This document shows positions 33,921 to 43,668 of a stretch of 64,000 nt of DNA, piece by piece. The notes beneath the pieces are model-generated. The model did no database searches. It was not told the DNA's origin and worked only from the letters and a program-made list of their open reading frames with translations. The DNA lies in contig CANRSX010000004.1 in the NCBI GenBank assembly GCA_947642555.1, positions 62,001-126,000 on the forward strand, given 5' to 3'. This DNA comes from an uncultured Roseburia sp. (GTDB taxonomy: Bacteria > Bacillota > Clostridia > Lachnospirales > Lachnospiraceae). The translations under genes and the position numbers were made by a program. Every line of letters starts with the position of its first letter. Within the stretch, counting starts at the first letter, position 1.

Positions 33921-34937
33921 CTACTTATCCACCCTGACACGGGGATCGATCAGGCCATAGCTGATATCCGTGATCAGAATCCCGGCCAGACTGATGATCG
34001 TATAAAACAGCTGAATCGCCAGCACAAGCTCATAGTCGCTCTGCTTTAAGCCCGTCACGTTTAAGGCCCCCATTCCCAGGAAGGAAAACGTGTTCTCCAC
34101 GACCACGGATCCCGAGAAAATCGTTAAAAACCACCCGATGATAATCGTCACAACCGGAAGCAGCGCGTTCCTCCACGCATGGGAATAAATCACGACCTTT
34201 TCTTTTAATCCCTTTGCCCGCGCCGTTCTGATATAATCCATGCTGAGGGCATCGATCATCGCCGCCCGCACATACCGGGTCATGCTTCCGAGATTGGCGA
34301 AGGTCGTCACAATCAGCGGGAGCGCCATATAATACAGCCTGTCCTTAACCGCGGCAAAACCCGTGTACTCCACACCGGTTGTCCTGACGCCGCCGACCGG
34401 AAAGACCGGAAATTTCACAGCAAATAAAAAGATAAAAATCAGACCTATAATATAAATCGGAATACTGTATCCGACAATCGTAATTACCTGGACCGCCTGG
34501 TCAAACTTACCGTTTTTGTGAACCGCACAGAAAATTCCGAGCGGAATCGTGATCACCAGCGCCAGTATGGTGGAACATACATTCAGAAAAATGGTGTTCT
34601 GCAGCGGGGATGCAATGACCTTCACCACATCCTCCTTATACATCGTGGAATATCCGAGATCTCCCTGAAATACTCCCTCAAATTTTCCGTCAACCGAAGG
34701 GTATACCCCCAGCCACCGGAAATAACGGATCACAATCGGATCGTTTAACCCCAGCCTTTCACGCGCCTGCTGGTACATGTCTTCATATTCTTCCGCGGTA
34801 AGATCGTCACGAACTGATTCCAGCTCCGTCGCAGCGAGATCCCCCGGAATCAGATTGTAAATCATATACATAATAAACGAGATGACAAAAAATACCACGA
34901 CCATATATACCAGTCGCTTTCCTATATATCTGGCCAT
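33921..34937 (-). CDS. oppB: Oligopeptide ABC transporter permease (OppB type)
   Basis: 338 residues from the ATG at 34937 (AAAGGATGAT site). One helix at the N-terminus is followed by an extracellular segment with LGLNDPIVIRYFRWL and GDLGYSTMYKEDV, typical of OppB. Five further helices follow, with the EAA region RTARAKGLKEKVVIYSHAWRNAL and the C-terminal YGLIDPRVRVD. It forms the channel with OppC. The TM1-TM2 segment is of normal length, unlike that of its partner. Confidence 0.93.
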   Translation of the reverse strand: MARYIGKRLVYMVVVFFVISFIMYMIYNLIPGDLAATELESVRDDLTAEEYEDMYQQARERLGLNDPIVIRYFRWLGVYPSVDGKFEGVFQGDLGYSTMYKEDVVKVIASPLQNTIFLNVCSTILALVITIPLGIFCAVHKNGKFDQAVQVITIVGYSIPIYIIGLIFIFLFAVKFPVFPVGGVRTTGVEYTGFAAVKDRLYYMALPLIVTTFANLGSMTRYVRAAMIDALSMDYIRTARAKGLKEKVVIYSHAWRNALLPVVTIIIGWFLTIFSGSVVVENTFSFLGMGALNVTGLKQSDYELVLAIQLFYTIISLAGILITDISYGLIDPRVRVDK

Positions 34938-35013
34938 ACCTATCATCCTTTCTCAAGAGATACTGCATTCATCAGACGCCGCCGCGCTCTGCGTGCCTGC
35001 TTATGGATAAAAA

Positions 35014-35042
35014 GACGGGGCGGGCATTACACCCGTCCCGTC
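35014..35042 (-). terminator. Terminator-like hairpin between oppA and oppB
   Basis: GACGGGGCGGG and CCCGTCCCGTC pair around CATTACA; on the minus strand the stem is followed by TTTTT. It probably stops part of the transcripts after oppA. That would keep the binding protein more abundant than the membrane and ATPase subunits. Confidence 0.75.
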
Positions 35043-35079
35043 TCCCGGGTCGCATGTCACTGCAATCGGATTCCCTTAC

Positions 35080-37098
35080 CTACTGAATCGTCGCATACAG
35101 AATCGCATACTGGAAGCTCCAGATATTCGTCTCCGCAAACCCTTCCAGCTTGTCGTTATAAACGGCACAGTAGGTCCAGTTATAAAGCGGTGTCTCCGGA
35201 AGCGTCGCGTTGTATTCCTTCTGATACTGGAACCACAGATCCTCAAATGCCGCGTCATCGCCCGCGTCCACACCGTAGATCATGTCGTTGGACAGATCAT
35301 CCAGCGTGTGGTTGAAATAACGGTTCTTATTGTTAGCGATATTCTCTTCCACAAAGGTCCAGGTTCCGCTCTTATCGAACTTCGCCGCACCCAGTCCGGA
35401 AGCCAGTGAAATCATATTGTAGCTCGGCTGCGCATATTTTTCCTCGCCGTTCGCGCCGCGGCGGTTTAAGTAGCTTAAGAGCTCCGCGTCCGCCATCACG
35501 GTACGGTCGATCTTCATGCCGGCGTCCGCCGTGCTGCTGCTCTCCACCAGATAGATGGTCAAAAGCTCGTCAAGCGTGGTCTCAATTCCCTCGCCCTCCG
35601 CATGTCCGCAGTACTTTAAGATCAGCGGCATATACCAGTCCCCGTTTACCTCGACACAGCCTTCCATGTACTCCGTCTCCTCCTGCGGAACCTTCTTGTA
35701 ACGGATCTTTCCGCTGCCGTCCTCGTAATCGGAGCCGTCCTCATTGTATACCCATCCGTCTTCCTTTAAGAGCTCAACCGCCTTCTCCGGATTGTAGGCA
35801 TACGCCTCGAGCTCTGAGCTTAACTCCTCTTCCATATCCTGCGCCATCCACTGCGCCATGCTGTACTGGCCGTTTGCAACATTACCGAATCCCAGCGTGG
35901 ACTCCTGGCAGATGGACTCGCGATCCGTTAAGTATGTAATCGCCTTGCGGACAGCCTCATACTGCGTGGGGCCCCAGTCGCACTGATAGAACAGCTTCAT
36001 GTAGCCGCTGTACTTGTAGCAGTCAGCGCCGTAGCCGCCTGCATCCGCCATATCCAGGCATGCATTGATCATATCGCCCTCGCCGATGCCGTCGATCAGG
36101 TCAATGCTTCCGGTGGAAAGCGCATCCAGCATCGTCGCGCTGTCGACAACCTTTACGACAATCGTCTCGATCGACGCCTTCTGTCCCTCGAAGTTCCCCG
36201 GATAATTCTCGTTGATCGTCAGGGTCGCCTCGTTTGCCGCCACGTCCCAGCTCTGAATCTTATACGGGCCGGAGCACACGCGCCCGTCATAGATATAACG
36301 TCCCGCTGTGATCGCATCGCCGTAATTCTCCGCGTTGAATTCCTTTTCCGTCACAAAATGGCATCCCTCTCCGTCATCCGCGACGTCCGCGCTCTCATCC
36401 GCCAGCCACATCGTGTAGTCGATGGGGAAAATGTTCAGCAGCGCAAGGCCGTAATAATACGGATTGTAATCCGCTGCCACCGTGATGCTGAAGGTCAGGT
36501 CATCCACCAGGCTGATCCCCGCAAAAGCCTGGCTTGCGCCGTCCTTGTACTCCTGCTGCCCTACAAACTCTTTTCCGATCGTGCCGTAGGCGCTCTCCGC
36601 CACAGCTGCCGGTGAAGAGAACAGAAGCGGATAGGCGACATAGTTCTTCGCTGTGATCGCCGAGCCGTCGCTGAACTTTAAGCCGTCGTTTAAGGTGATC
36701 GTGTAGGTCAGCGTTCCGTCCGGATTGGAAACCGCGTCATGGGACGCCACGATGGTCTCGTCCCAAAGCCACTGCGCATCCTGGTCATAGCAGGTCGGCG
36801 CCATCGCCTCCGCCAGGAAAATCACCGGCTTGTCACCGCCTAAGCTCGACCACTGGTTAAAGCCCATATCCCCGGACATCGTGCTCGTCACGCCGTATAC
36901 AAGACGGCTCTCGCCGCTGCCTTCCGCGGGTGCTTCCGGCTCTTTCTCCTCTGTACCGGAATCAGCTCCGCCTGACGGCTGTGCCGCTTCCGTAGCCGGG
37001 CCCGCTGTCTGCTGGCCGCCGCCTTTATCCCCGCCGCCGCAGGCAGCAAGAGAACATACCATAGCCGCAGCCAGAAACATAGAAACTGCCTTTTTCAT
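35080..37098 (-). CDS. oppA: Oligopeptide-binding lipoprotein (family 5)
   Basis: 672 residues, longer than the usual 540-600. Signal with lipobox (FLAAAMVCSLAAC), then a Gly/Glu-rich linker. The family 5 pattern is visible in DGLKFSDGSAITAKNYV, RKAITYLTDRESICQ and YNPEKAVELLKEDGW. It is first of the opp genes and directly follows an M29 aminopeptidase gene. That supports peptides as ligand, although family 5 also includes sugar and nickel binders. Confidence 0.92.
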   Translation of the reverse strand: MKKAVSMFLAAAMVCSLAACGGGDKGGGQQTAGPATEAAQPSGGADSGTEEKEPEAPAEGSGESRLVYGVTSTMSGDMGFNQWSSLGGDKPVIFLAEAMAPTCYDQDAQWLWDETIVASHDAVSNPDGTLTYTITLNDGLKFSDGSAITAKNYVAYPLLFSSPAAVAESAYGTIGKEFVGQQEYKDGASQAFAGISLVDDLTFSITVAADYNPYYYGLALLNIFPIDYTMWLADESADVADDGEGCHFVTEKEFNAENYGDAITAGRYIYDGRVCSGPYKIQSWDVAANEATLTINENYPGNFEGQKASIETIVVKVVDSATMLDALSTGSIDLIDGIGEGDMINACLDMADAGGYGADCYKYSGYMKLFYQCDWGPTQYEAVRKAITYLTDRESICQESTLGFGNVANGQYSMAQWMAQDMEEELSSELEAYAYNPEKAVELLKEDGWVYNEDGSDYEDGSGKIRYKKVPQEETEYMEGCVEVNGDWYMPLILKYCGHAEGEGIETTLDELLTIYLVESSSTADAGMKIDRTVMADAELLSYLNRRGANGEEKYAQPSYNMISLASGLGAAKFDKSGTWTFVEENIANNKNRYFNHTLDDLSNDMIYGVDAGDDAAFEDLWFQYQKEYNATLPETPLYNWTYCAVYNDKLEGFAETNIWSFQYAILYATIQ

Positions 37099-37194
37099 TA
37101 GTTGGTATCCTCCTTATAATGATTTATACTTTAAACGGAACCATTCCGTCTAAGCCTGTTTTACACTTGTCTCATATTTCCCCTCATGGGATGA

Positions 37195-38307
37195 TCACAC
37201 CAGCTGTTCCGGGTTTAATCCCATAAGCTCCGGCAGGATGAAGCGCCCGTCCTTACGGATCAGCACATCGTCAAACCAGATTTCCCCGCCGCCGTACTCC
37301 GGCGTCTGGGCGTATACAATATCCCAGTGAATCGAAGACCGGTTTCCGTTATCCGCGCTGGCAATACTGTTTCCGGGCGTAAAATGAATGCTGCCCGCCA
37401 TTTTTTCATTGAACATGGAATCCTTCATCGGACTTGTCACGTAAGGATTTACCCCGATGGCAAATTCACCGATATAGCGGCTCCCCTCATCCCGGTCGAG
37501 AATCGCGTTCAGGCGTTTCGTATCACTTGACGTCGCCTCCACGATCTTCCCGTTCTCAAACCGGAAGCAGATGTTGTCAAAAACCGTCCCCTCATAAAAA
37601 GCGGTCGTATTGTAGGTGATGACCCCGTTCACGGAATCCTTTACCGGCGCGGAAAAAATCTCGCCGTCCGGGATATTATTCTCCCCCGCGCAGGGCGTCG
37701 CCCCGATCCCTTTGATCGAAAACGTAAGGTCTGTCCCCCGTCCGGTGATATGCACCCGGTCGGTGCGCTCCATCAGCTCCTTTAAGGGCACAAAGGCCTT
37801 CTTCATTCTGGAATAATCCATCGCGCAGACATCAAAAAATCTGTTCTCTAAGGCTTCCATGCTCATGCCCTCCGCCTGCGCCATCCCGTCCGTGGGATAA
37901 TGCATCACGCACCATTTCCCCTTCGGCTTTGCCGCATTTACCGTCTTGCTGTAAATCCGGGTAAAATCCGCCATCCGCTCCGGCGGCACATCGCCCATCT
38001 CAGATGTATTCTCCTCGCCGCGCACCCGGATATAGACGTCCATCCGGCTCATCAGAAGCGCGTCCGCCTCAGCCGCAATTTTCAGCTGATCGGCATTCGC
38101 CTGCATGAAAATCTCCCGCCGGATGTCCATCTTGTACATCCATAAAAACGGGCTTGCCCCCGCCGCATAGATCTCCCGGATCAGCGCTTTGATAAAATCA
38201 TCCTGATGGTCGCCGTGGGATTCGATGACCACGCGCTCCCCGGGCTGTATGTTACAGGAATAGGTCACAATACTGTGTGCCAGTTTCTCTACTCTCGGAT
38301 CTCTCAT
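37195..38307 (-). CDS. M29-family aminopeptidase
   Basis: 370 residues from the ATG at 38307, where GAGG is best spaced; two further in-frame ATGs lie just upstream. Metal-binding pattern of the thermophilic aminopeptidase family: YIGEFAIGVNPYV, GSIHFTPGNS, SIHWDIVY and IWFDDVLI. It removes N-terminal residues from peptides, presumably those delivered by the Opp system. No signal peptide; cytoplasmic. Confidence 0.9.
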   Translation of the reverse strand: MRDPRVEKLAHSIVTYSCNIQPGERVVIESHGDHQDDFIKALIREIYAAGASPFLWMYKMDIRREIFMQANADQLKIAAEADALLMSRMDVYIRVRGEENTSEMGDVPPERMADFTRIYSKTVNAAKPKGKWCVMHYPTDGMAQAEGMSMEALENRFFDVCAMDYSRMKKAFVPLKELMERTDRVHITGRGTDLTFSIKGIGATPCAGENNIPDGEIFSAPVKDSVNGVITYNTTAFYEGTVFDNICFRFENGKIVEATSSDTKRLNAILDRDEGSRYIGEFAIGVNPYVTSPMKDSMFNEKMAGSIHFTPGNSIASADNGNRSSIHWDIVYAQTPEYGGGEIWFDDVLIRKDGRFILPELMGLNPEQLV

Positions 38308-38382
38308 CATTTTCCTCATTTCTGTGCTGGTTTCATCAGCAAAAACTGTTCTCTGCTTCGCCTTACACTGATGTTCCGGTAT

Positions 38383-39819
38383 CTACAGCGCCTCAAGGAA
38401 ACGGGTCAGCAGCACCCACGAGCGGTCAAAGGACGCCAGGTCCAGAAACTCCTCCGTGGTGTGGATCTTTCCGTAAATCGCCCCGCTCGTGACAATCTCC
38501 ATCTCCGGAAACATCTTTTTAAACACGCCGCACTCATTTCCTCCATGTCCGATCAGGCACGCCAGCGGTCTCTGGTAAAGCGATTCGAACACCTGCTTCA
38601 TCGTCTCCCGCAGTTCCGACTCTGCCTCATATTTCCATCCCGGGTAGTACCCGCTGTATGTTGCCGCGGCCCCGTACAACTCCCCGAGCAGTGCAACCCG
38701 GTGCTTGAGCTCTTCCACCGCGCACTCCAGTCCGCTCCGGGCGGACACGCCGATCTTTGCCTGCGTCCCATCCAGAGAAATCACGCCCACATTGACCGAC
38801 GTGACCGGCGGTTCCCCCTCCACCGCCGGATTGCGCGCCACAAGCCCGCACGGGAGCAGATACAAAAGATGCATCAGATCCGCGCTGTCCCGCTCTGTCA
38901 GCCGCCTTCTGACCGGCTCCGCAGGTTCCACGGTAATCCGGATGTCCGGATCGCTCTGTTCATATTCCGCGGTGATCTCACTGCCGCAGCTTTCCACGAT
39001 CCGGCGGATCCGATCCGGGTCAGCATCCGTCACGAACACAGCCTCCGCTTCCGGCATGATCACATTGTGCTTTGTCCCGCCGTTTAACCCCGTCAGATAA
39101 AAACAGATCCCCTCCCGCTTCAGCGCACAGAGCACCCGGGCCGCAAGCTTTCCCGCATTCGCGCGCTCCTTATCGATCATCCCGCCGGAATGTCCCCCCA
39201 GCAGTCCGCTTACACGAAGCCGGTACGCCGGTTTGTCATTGTCCTCCCAGGTAACGGGCTTTGTCAGGGTCACCTGCTCGCCGCCGCCCATTCCCATGTA
39301 GGTTTTATACTCGCCCGCACCGTCTAAGTTAATCAGCCGTCTCGCTTTAAAATATTCCGGTTTCAGCGCCTGCGCCCCCACAAGCCCGGTCTCCTCCTGC
39401 GTCGTAAAACAGCATTCCAGGTACGGATGCGCCAGAGTATCGTCCGCTAAGATGGCAAGCATATACGCACATCCCATCCCGTCGTCCGCGCCAAGGGTCG
39501 TCCCCTGTGCCCGCAGATGATCGCCCTCCGTGTAAAGCGCGAGCGGATCTTTTTCAAAATCATGGTCAGACTCCGGCACCTTCTCACAGACCATATCCAT
39601 GTGCGCCTGGATGACCACGCCCGGATGGTCCTCATAGCCCGCGGACGCCGGCTTGTAAATCACCACATTCCAGAGCTCATCCTGCATATAGTCAAGTCCG
39701 CACTCCTTCGCAAACGCCACAAGCCGGTCGCTTAACGCCTTCTCGTTCCCGGAGCCGTGCGGGATTTTACATATCTCGTTAAAATAATGACAATACGGTT
39801 TTGTCAGGTCAAATTCCAT
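38383..39819 (-). CDS. pepD: Cytosolic dipeptidase PepD (M20 family), copy 1
   Basis: 478 residues. Zinc ligands and catalytic residues are visible: IQAHMDMVCEK, TLGADDGMGCAYML, the acid TTQEETGLVGA and INLDGAGEY. The C-terminal His is in CLIGHGGNECG. It splits Xaa-His and many other dipeptides. It is similar along its length to the next gene, a tandem duplicate; this copy keeps the standard GADDGMG metal motif. Confidence 0.93.
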   Translation of the reverse strand: MEFDLTKPYCHYFNEICKIPHGSGNEKALSDRLVAFAKECGLDYMQDELWNVVIYKPASAGYEDHPGVVIQAHMDMVCEKVPESDHDFEKDPLALYTEGDHLRAQGTTLGADDGMGCAYMLAILADDTLAHPYLECCFTTQEETGLVGAQALKPEYFKARRLINLDGAGEYKTYMGMGGGEQVTLTKPVTWEDNDKPAYRLRVSGLLGGHSGGMIDKERANAGKLAARVLCALKREGICFYLTGLNGGTKHNVIMPEAEAVFVTDADPDRIRRIVESCGSEITAEYEQSDPDIRITVEPAEPVRRRLTERDSADLMHLLYLLPCGLVARNPAVEGEPPVTSVNVGVISLDGTQAKIGVSARSGLECAVEELKHRVALLGELYGAAATYSGYYPGWKYEAESELRETMKQVFESLYQRPLACLIGHGGNECGVFKKMFPEMEIVTSGAIYGKIHTTEEFLDLASFDRSWVLLTRFLEAL

Positions 39820-39899
39820 GTCAGTTCACATATCCTTTCCGACGGCTGCATCCAGATGCCCCAGGCTCTGTCGCAGCACGGCAGCTCTCTCCGGATCTC

Positions 39900-41348
39900 C
39901 TACAACGCCGCCAGAAACGTCTTTAAAAACCGAATCGACCGGTCAAAGGACTCCAGATCCAAATATTCCTCCGGCGTGTGATGCTTCGCGTAAATGGCCC
40001 CGCTCGTCACGATATCCATGTCCGGGAACATGTGTGCAAAGGCTCCGCACTCATTCCCGCCGTGAGCCGCCACATGCGCCAGCGGTCTGCCGTACTGCTC
40101 CAGAAATACCCGCTCCATCGTATCCCGCAGCGGTGAATCCGCACGGTAACGATATCCGTAGTAATCATCTTTTCCGACAATCTCTGCATTTAGCCTTTCA
40201 CATAATAATCCGGCTGTCTGCTCCGCCTCCTTCATACAGGATTCAAACGGACTCCTGGCCGCATATCGGATCACGACAGCGTCATCCGTCGTTTCAATCC
40301 TGCCCAGGTTCGCGGAAGCATACGGCAGTCCCTCCAGCTGTAAAAATCGCCCGAATACACCGTACGGAAGCAGGTACAAAAGCTCTGTCAGCTCCAGGCT
40401 CTCCTCCGCGGAGGCTGCGTACACCGCCTGCCGCTCCGTCGGCACGCCATACGGTTCCAGCTCAAACCGGATCCCGGCGTCACTGAATTCATATTCGTCC
40501 GCCACCGCCGCGCGCACCGCATCAAGCGCTTCCTTCAGCCGCTCCGCCGTTTCCTCTGTCACAAATACCGCTTCCCCCTCCGGCGGAATGCCGGATTTTT
40601 TATTTGAAGAAGTCAGGCTCACAAGACGAAATGCGATCCCGTCCACGTGGAACGCGTACAGCGCACGCGCCAGCAGCTTGCCCGCATTGGCCCGTTCTTT
40701 GCTGATGTCATCCCCGGTGCGGCCCCCCAGAAGCCCCTCCACACGCAGGCGCCATGCGGCCCCCGGCGCGCTGCTTCTTGTGATCTTCTTCTCAATCGTC
40801 AGATTCCGGGAACCGGCCAGCGTCGTGTAGGTCCGGTATTCCCCTGCCCCGTCCAGATTGATCAGCCTTCTCGCTTTAAAATACGCCGGCTTTAACGCGC
40901 GTGCCCCGAACAGTCCGGTCTCCTCCTGCACGGTAAAGCAGCACTCCAGATACGGATGCTCAAGCGTCTCATCCGAGAGAATGTCAAGCATATACGCCAC
41001 ACCCATGCAGTCATCTCCGCCAAGCGTCGTGCCCCGCGCCCTAAGATGCGTCCCGTCCACATACAGATCCAGCGGATCCGTCTCAAAATGATGGCCGGAT
41101 TCCGGCGTCTTCTCGCAGACCATGTCCATATGTGCCTGGATGATCACGCCCGGATGCGTCTCATAACCCGGCGTCGCCTGCTTATAGATCACGACATTCC
41201 ACATCTCATCCTGGAGAAACGAAAGGCCGCGCTCTTTTGCAAACGCCACAATCCAGTCGCTTAACGCTTTCTCGTTTCCCGATCCGTGCGGGATTTTGCA
41301 TATTTCGTTAAAATAATAACAATGCGGTTTTTTCAGATCAAATTCCAT
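39900..41348 (-). CDS. pepD: Cytosolic dipeptidase PepD (M20 family), copy 2
   Basis: 482 residues from the ATG at 41348 (GGAGGATAG site). Same layout as the neighbouring copy: IQAHMDMVCEK, VQEETGLFGA, INLDGAGEY, VAAHGGNECG. The metal-bridging motif is GGDDCMGVAYM instead of GADDGMG, and the middle lid domain is more diverged. It may have a different dipeptide preference. It overlaps the stop of the upstream reductase gene by 11 bases. Confidence 0.92.
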   Translation of the reverse strand: MEFDLKKPHCYYFNEICKIPHGSGNEKALSDWIVAFAKERGLSFLQDEMWNVVIYKQATPGYETHPGVIIQAHMDMVCEKTPESGHHFETDPLDLYVDGTHLRARGTTLGGDDCMGVAYMLDILSDETLEHPYLECCFTVQEETGLFGARALKPAYFKARRLINLDGAGEYRTYTTLAGSRNLTIEKKITRSSAPGAAWRLRVEGLLGGRTGDDISKERANAGKLLARALYAFHVDGIAFRLVSLTSSNKKSGIPPEGEAVFVTEETAERLKEALDAVRAAVADEYEFSDAGIRFELEPYGVPTERQAVYAASAEESLELTELLYLLPYGVFGRFLQLEGLPYASANLGRIETTDDAVVIRYAARSPFESCMKEAEQTAGLLCERLNAEIVGKDDYYGYRYRADSPLRDTMERVFLEQYGRPLAHVAAHGGNECGAFAHMFPDMDIVTSGAIYAKHHTPEEYLDLESFDRSIRFLKTFLAAL

Positions 41349-42252
41349 TTCTATCCTCCATCGCATGTACCAGCTCTGTCACAAAAGCATGTGCAGGAGC
41401 CGCCACACCAAGCCGTTTCGCTTCCGCCACGACAGCGCCGCTGATCGTATCCACCTCGGTGCGTACACCGTTTCGCAGATCCGCATAGATCGACGTATAA
41501 CCGTTGTGCGCATGATCGACCAGGTCCCGCACTTCCGCGACAATCTCGTCCGCGTCAAATCCCATGTGATCCGCATTCGCCACACTCACGGCTTCCCGGA
41601 CCAGCCGTTCTGTCAGGATCCACGCGTGATCGCTTTCGCTGATAAAATCAAGACTCGTCTGAAGAATTCCCGTCATCACGCTCGCCGAGACATTGATAAA
41701 AAGCTTCTTCCAGACTGATTTTTTCACACAGTCCGATACCGTAGTCTCAAAGCCGCATCTGGTAAACGTTTCTGCAATATGCGCAATCGCTTCGCCATTT
41801 CCCTCCAGCAGACCGATGCTGCCTGCACCCCCGCCCCCGTGATTCACATACCCTGGTTCGATCAGGCTGCTGTTGTGCTTTGTCGTCCCGATAATGATGT
41901 GCTCCCTGTCCGTAAAATCCTTAAGCACCTGCTCGTGTCCCGCGCCGTTCTGAAGCGTCATCACATAGGTATCCGGCCCGATCAGGCTGCTGTTTTCTTC
42001 CATCGCGCTCCGCGAATACATTGCCTTGACAAATACAATCACAAGATCCATCACCCCCAGATCCTTTGTCCGGGTGAGTGCCTTCGGATGATATATCCCT
42101 TCTCCATCCGCTTCTCTGATTCGTATCCCGTCCCTGTTGATCGCCTCTACTTTCGCTTCATCGACCTCTGACAGCCAGACCTCATTGTGCCGGGATAGAT
42201 ATCCGCCGAACAGGCATCCCATCGCCCCCGCTCCAAGTATCGCAATTTTCAT
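41338..42252 (-). CDS. Ketopantoate reductase-like (ApbA/PanE) dehydrogenase
   Basis: 304 residues from the ATG at 42252 (AAGGAG site). N-terminal Rossmann loop MKIAILGAGAMGCLFGGYLS. The ApbA helix region contains the catalytic Lys in SVWKKLFINVSAS, with a downstream Ser/Glu region. The family reduces 2-oxo acids such as 2-dehydropantoate. As the first gene of a peptide-degradation operon it may instead act on an amino-acid-derived 2-oxo acid. The substrate is not proven. Confidence 0.85.
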   Translation of the reverse strand: MKIAILGAGAMGCLFGGYLSRHNEVWLSEVDEAKVEAINRDGIRIREADGEGIYHPKALTRTKDLGVMDLVIVFVKAMYSRSAMEENSSLIGPDTYVMTLQNGAGHEQVLKDFTDREHIIIGTTKHNSSLIEPGYVNHGGGGAGSIGLLEGNGEAIAHIAETFTRCGFETTVSDCVKKSVWKKLFINVSASVMTGILQTSLDFISESDHAWILTERLVREAVSVANADHMGFDADEIVAEVRDLVDHAHNGYTSIYADLRNGVRTEVDTISGAVVAEAKRLGVAAPAHAFVTELVHAMEDRNGI

Positions 42253-42275
42253 TACCTGCACTCCTTATACTGCTT

Positions 42276-42342
42276 TTGCAATCGTTTTCTATTTTGGTAT
42301 CGATTGCAATTTCATCATAGCATTTTGAGATTTGGAAGTCAA
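42276..42342 (-). promoter_or_regulatory. Promoter and operator upstream of the reductase - pepD - opp unit
   Basis: Minus strand: TTGACT (42342-42337), 17 bases, TATGAT (42319-42314). Just downstream, CGATTGCAA (42301-42309) and TTGCAATCG (42276-42284) form a perfect 9-bp inverted repeat with a 16-base spacer, placed where a repressor would block initiation. The regulator is not encoded nearby. Confidence 0.8.
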
Positions 42343-42407
42343 GTATTTTTCTCTTTTTACGGATAACCTTCCAGTTCTGCTTTTCTCTTTTTGCAATATG
42401 CACAAAA

Positions 42408-42443
42408 AAAGAACCGGTTTCCATGCGAAAACACCGGTTCTTT
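42408..42443 (-). terminator. Terminator downstream of the beta-lactamase-like gene
   Basis: AAAGAACCGGT (42408-42418) and ACCGGTTCTTT (42433-42443) are perfect arms; on the minus strand the stem runs into TTTTTTT. It isolates the reductase promoter from minus-strand transcription of the beta-lactamase-like gene. Confidence 0.85.
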
Positions 42444-42468
42444 CCCGATTTTTACTATATTTTTTTTG

Positions 42469-42631
42469 AAAAGTTCAGCCAGTCGAAATTGCATGGGTGA
42501 AAATCGTGCTCGCACGAATTTTTATCCATCGGTTTCGACTGAGGGAGCGCCCGTATATGAGCAAAAGTGAGCCGTGAAACGGCGGGGAGCGCCGTAGGTG
42601 CGGTTTTGCGAATGGCGCGGGCTGAACTTTT
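42469..42631 (+). repeat. Folded interspersed repeat, copy 2 (full)
   Basis: 163 bp, AAAAGTTCAGCC to GCTGAACTTTT. The long hairpin is CAGTCGAAA with TTTCGACTG, the apical stem TCGTGC with GCACGA, and the two small hairpins GCCGT-GAA-ACGGC and GCGCC-GTA-GGTGC. These differ from copy 1 at both sides of each stem, keeping the pairing. It lies downstream of the beta-lactamase-like gene. Confidence 0.85.
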
Positions 42632-42647
42632 CGTAACTTTTATACAT

Positions 42648-42716
42648 AAAAGTTCAGCCATGCATCGCAAAATGGGCGAATCATGCCCGCATGAATGCGC
42701 ACGTTTTGCAGCGAAT
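42648..42716 (+). repeat. Folded interspersed repeat, copy 2b (left half only)
   Basis: Starts with AAAAGTTCAGCC 16 bases after copy 2 ends and contains only the long hairpin (GCATCGCAAAA against TTTTGCAGCG, apical TCATGC-like stem). It breaks off three bases before the stop codon of the beta-lactamase-like gene. Confidence 0.8.
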
Positions 42717-42719
42717 GAT

Positions 42720-43634
42720 CTATACCTCATTACTTAAAATACGGATCGCTATTTCCTTTGCTTTATTTCCTGATACTGTTTCTTTATTTTCTATATCATC
42801 AAGATAAATTGCAACGTAAACTTTATTTTCATCTACTTCCATAAAACCAACGAACCATGCCTTACCGTCAGTTCCTGAACCTGTTTTACCATATAAAGAA
42901 CCCTTAACAGGTTCTGCTATATACATAATATTTTTCAGTTCCTCCAAATTATCAGCATTAAAATTATTCTCATTGCCAAAGATATGATTCAGTATGACAA
43001 TCTGCTGTTTCGGCGAAATTTTTAATGATGATTCCAGCCAGAATCCATTAAGTTCCGGCAGCGGATTGGTCTGACTTCCGTTCCATTCGGATATATCACA
43101 ATTTCCATACTGTATTTCTTTCAGCATGGCACGAATATTTTCCTGACCAACCATATCTGCTACCTGCCGAAAATACCATACGCACGATGTTTCAAATGCT
43201 TCTTTTAATGTTAATTCTGAGTTCCATGAATCAACCGGATATTTTACACCACTATATTTCATTGTAGAAGTCTGGTTTTCAAGCACATTATTTTCCAAAC
43301 CAGCCAGTGCGGATACAATCTTAAATGTTGACAACGGTGAAACTTCCATCTCGCATTTGTCTTTATTATAAAAAGAATAAGCGTTTGATGAATCATCATA
43401 TATTACGGCGCAGCCATTAATTCCCTGAAAGTATTCAGAATAATCAGCAATGTTGTCTGTCACAATAGCTGGTTCATTTTCCTTCATGGTTTCTGTACTC
43501 TGTATCCTTTGATTTTCTTCTGTTTCCTGTTTTATCGCAATACTATTATCCTCCTGCCGTTCACTATTTATATCTGAACACCCTGCAATCATAACAGATA
43601 ACAGCACTATCGCTATACCTTTAACTTTTTTCAT
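42720..43634 (-). CDS. Class D beta-lactamase-like lipoprotein
   Basis: 304 residues. Lipoprotein signal (IVLLSVMIAGCS), then a Glu/Gln/Asn-rich linker. Penicilloyl-serine transferase motifs: Ser102-Thr-Phe-Lys105 in SPLSTFKIVSAL, SCV at about 150, Tyr176-Gly-Asn in IQYGNCD (class D hallmark) and Lys250-Thr-Gly in YGKTGSG. It resembles clostridial class D enzymes such as CDD-type of C. difficile, but could be a sensor domain or transpeptidase. It is clearly more AT-rich than neighbours and has repeat copies on both sides, suggesting acquisition. Confidence 0.82.
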   Translation of the reverse strand: MKKVKGIAIVLLSVMIAGCSDINSERQEDNSIAIKQETEENQRIQSTETMKENEPAIVTDNIADYSEYFQGINGCAVIYDDSSNAYSFYNKDKCEMEVSPLSTFKIVSALAGLENNVLENQTSTMKYSGVKYPVDSWNSELTLKEAFETSCVWYFRQVADMVGQENIRAMLKEIQYGNCDISEWNGSQTNPLPELNGFWLESSLKISPKQQIVILNHIFGNENNFNADNLEELKNIMYIAEPVKGSLYGKTGSGTDGKAWFVGFMEVDENKVYVAIYLDDIENKETVSGNKAKEIAIRILSNEV

Positions 43635-43668
43635 GTTATCTTCCTTTTCTGTGTCAGACTTTTCCTGG

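Noticed and set aside
32903-33937. 344-residue plus-strand frame
   Set aside because: Antisense of the OppC propeller; stop-free only because of codon bias.
42455-42730. 91-residue minus-strand frame
   Set aside because: Translation of repeat copies 2 and 2b; similar peptide scraps appear in the other copies.
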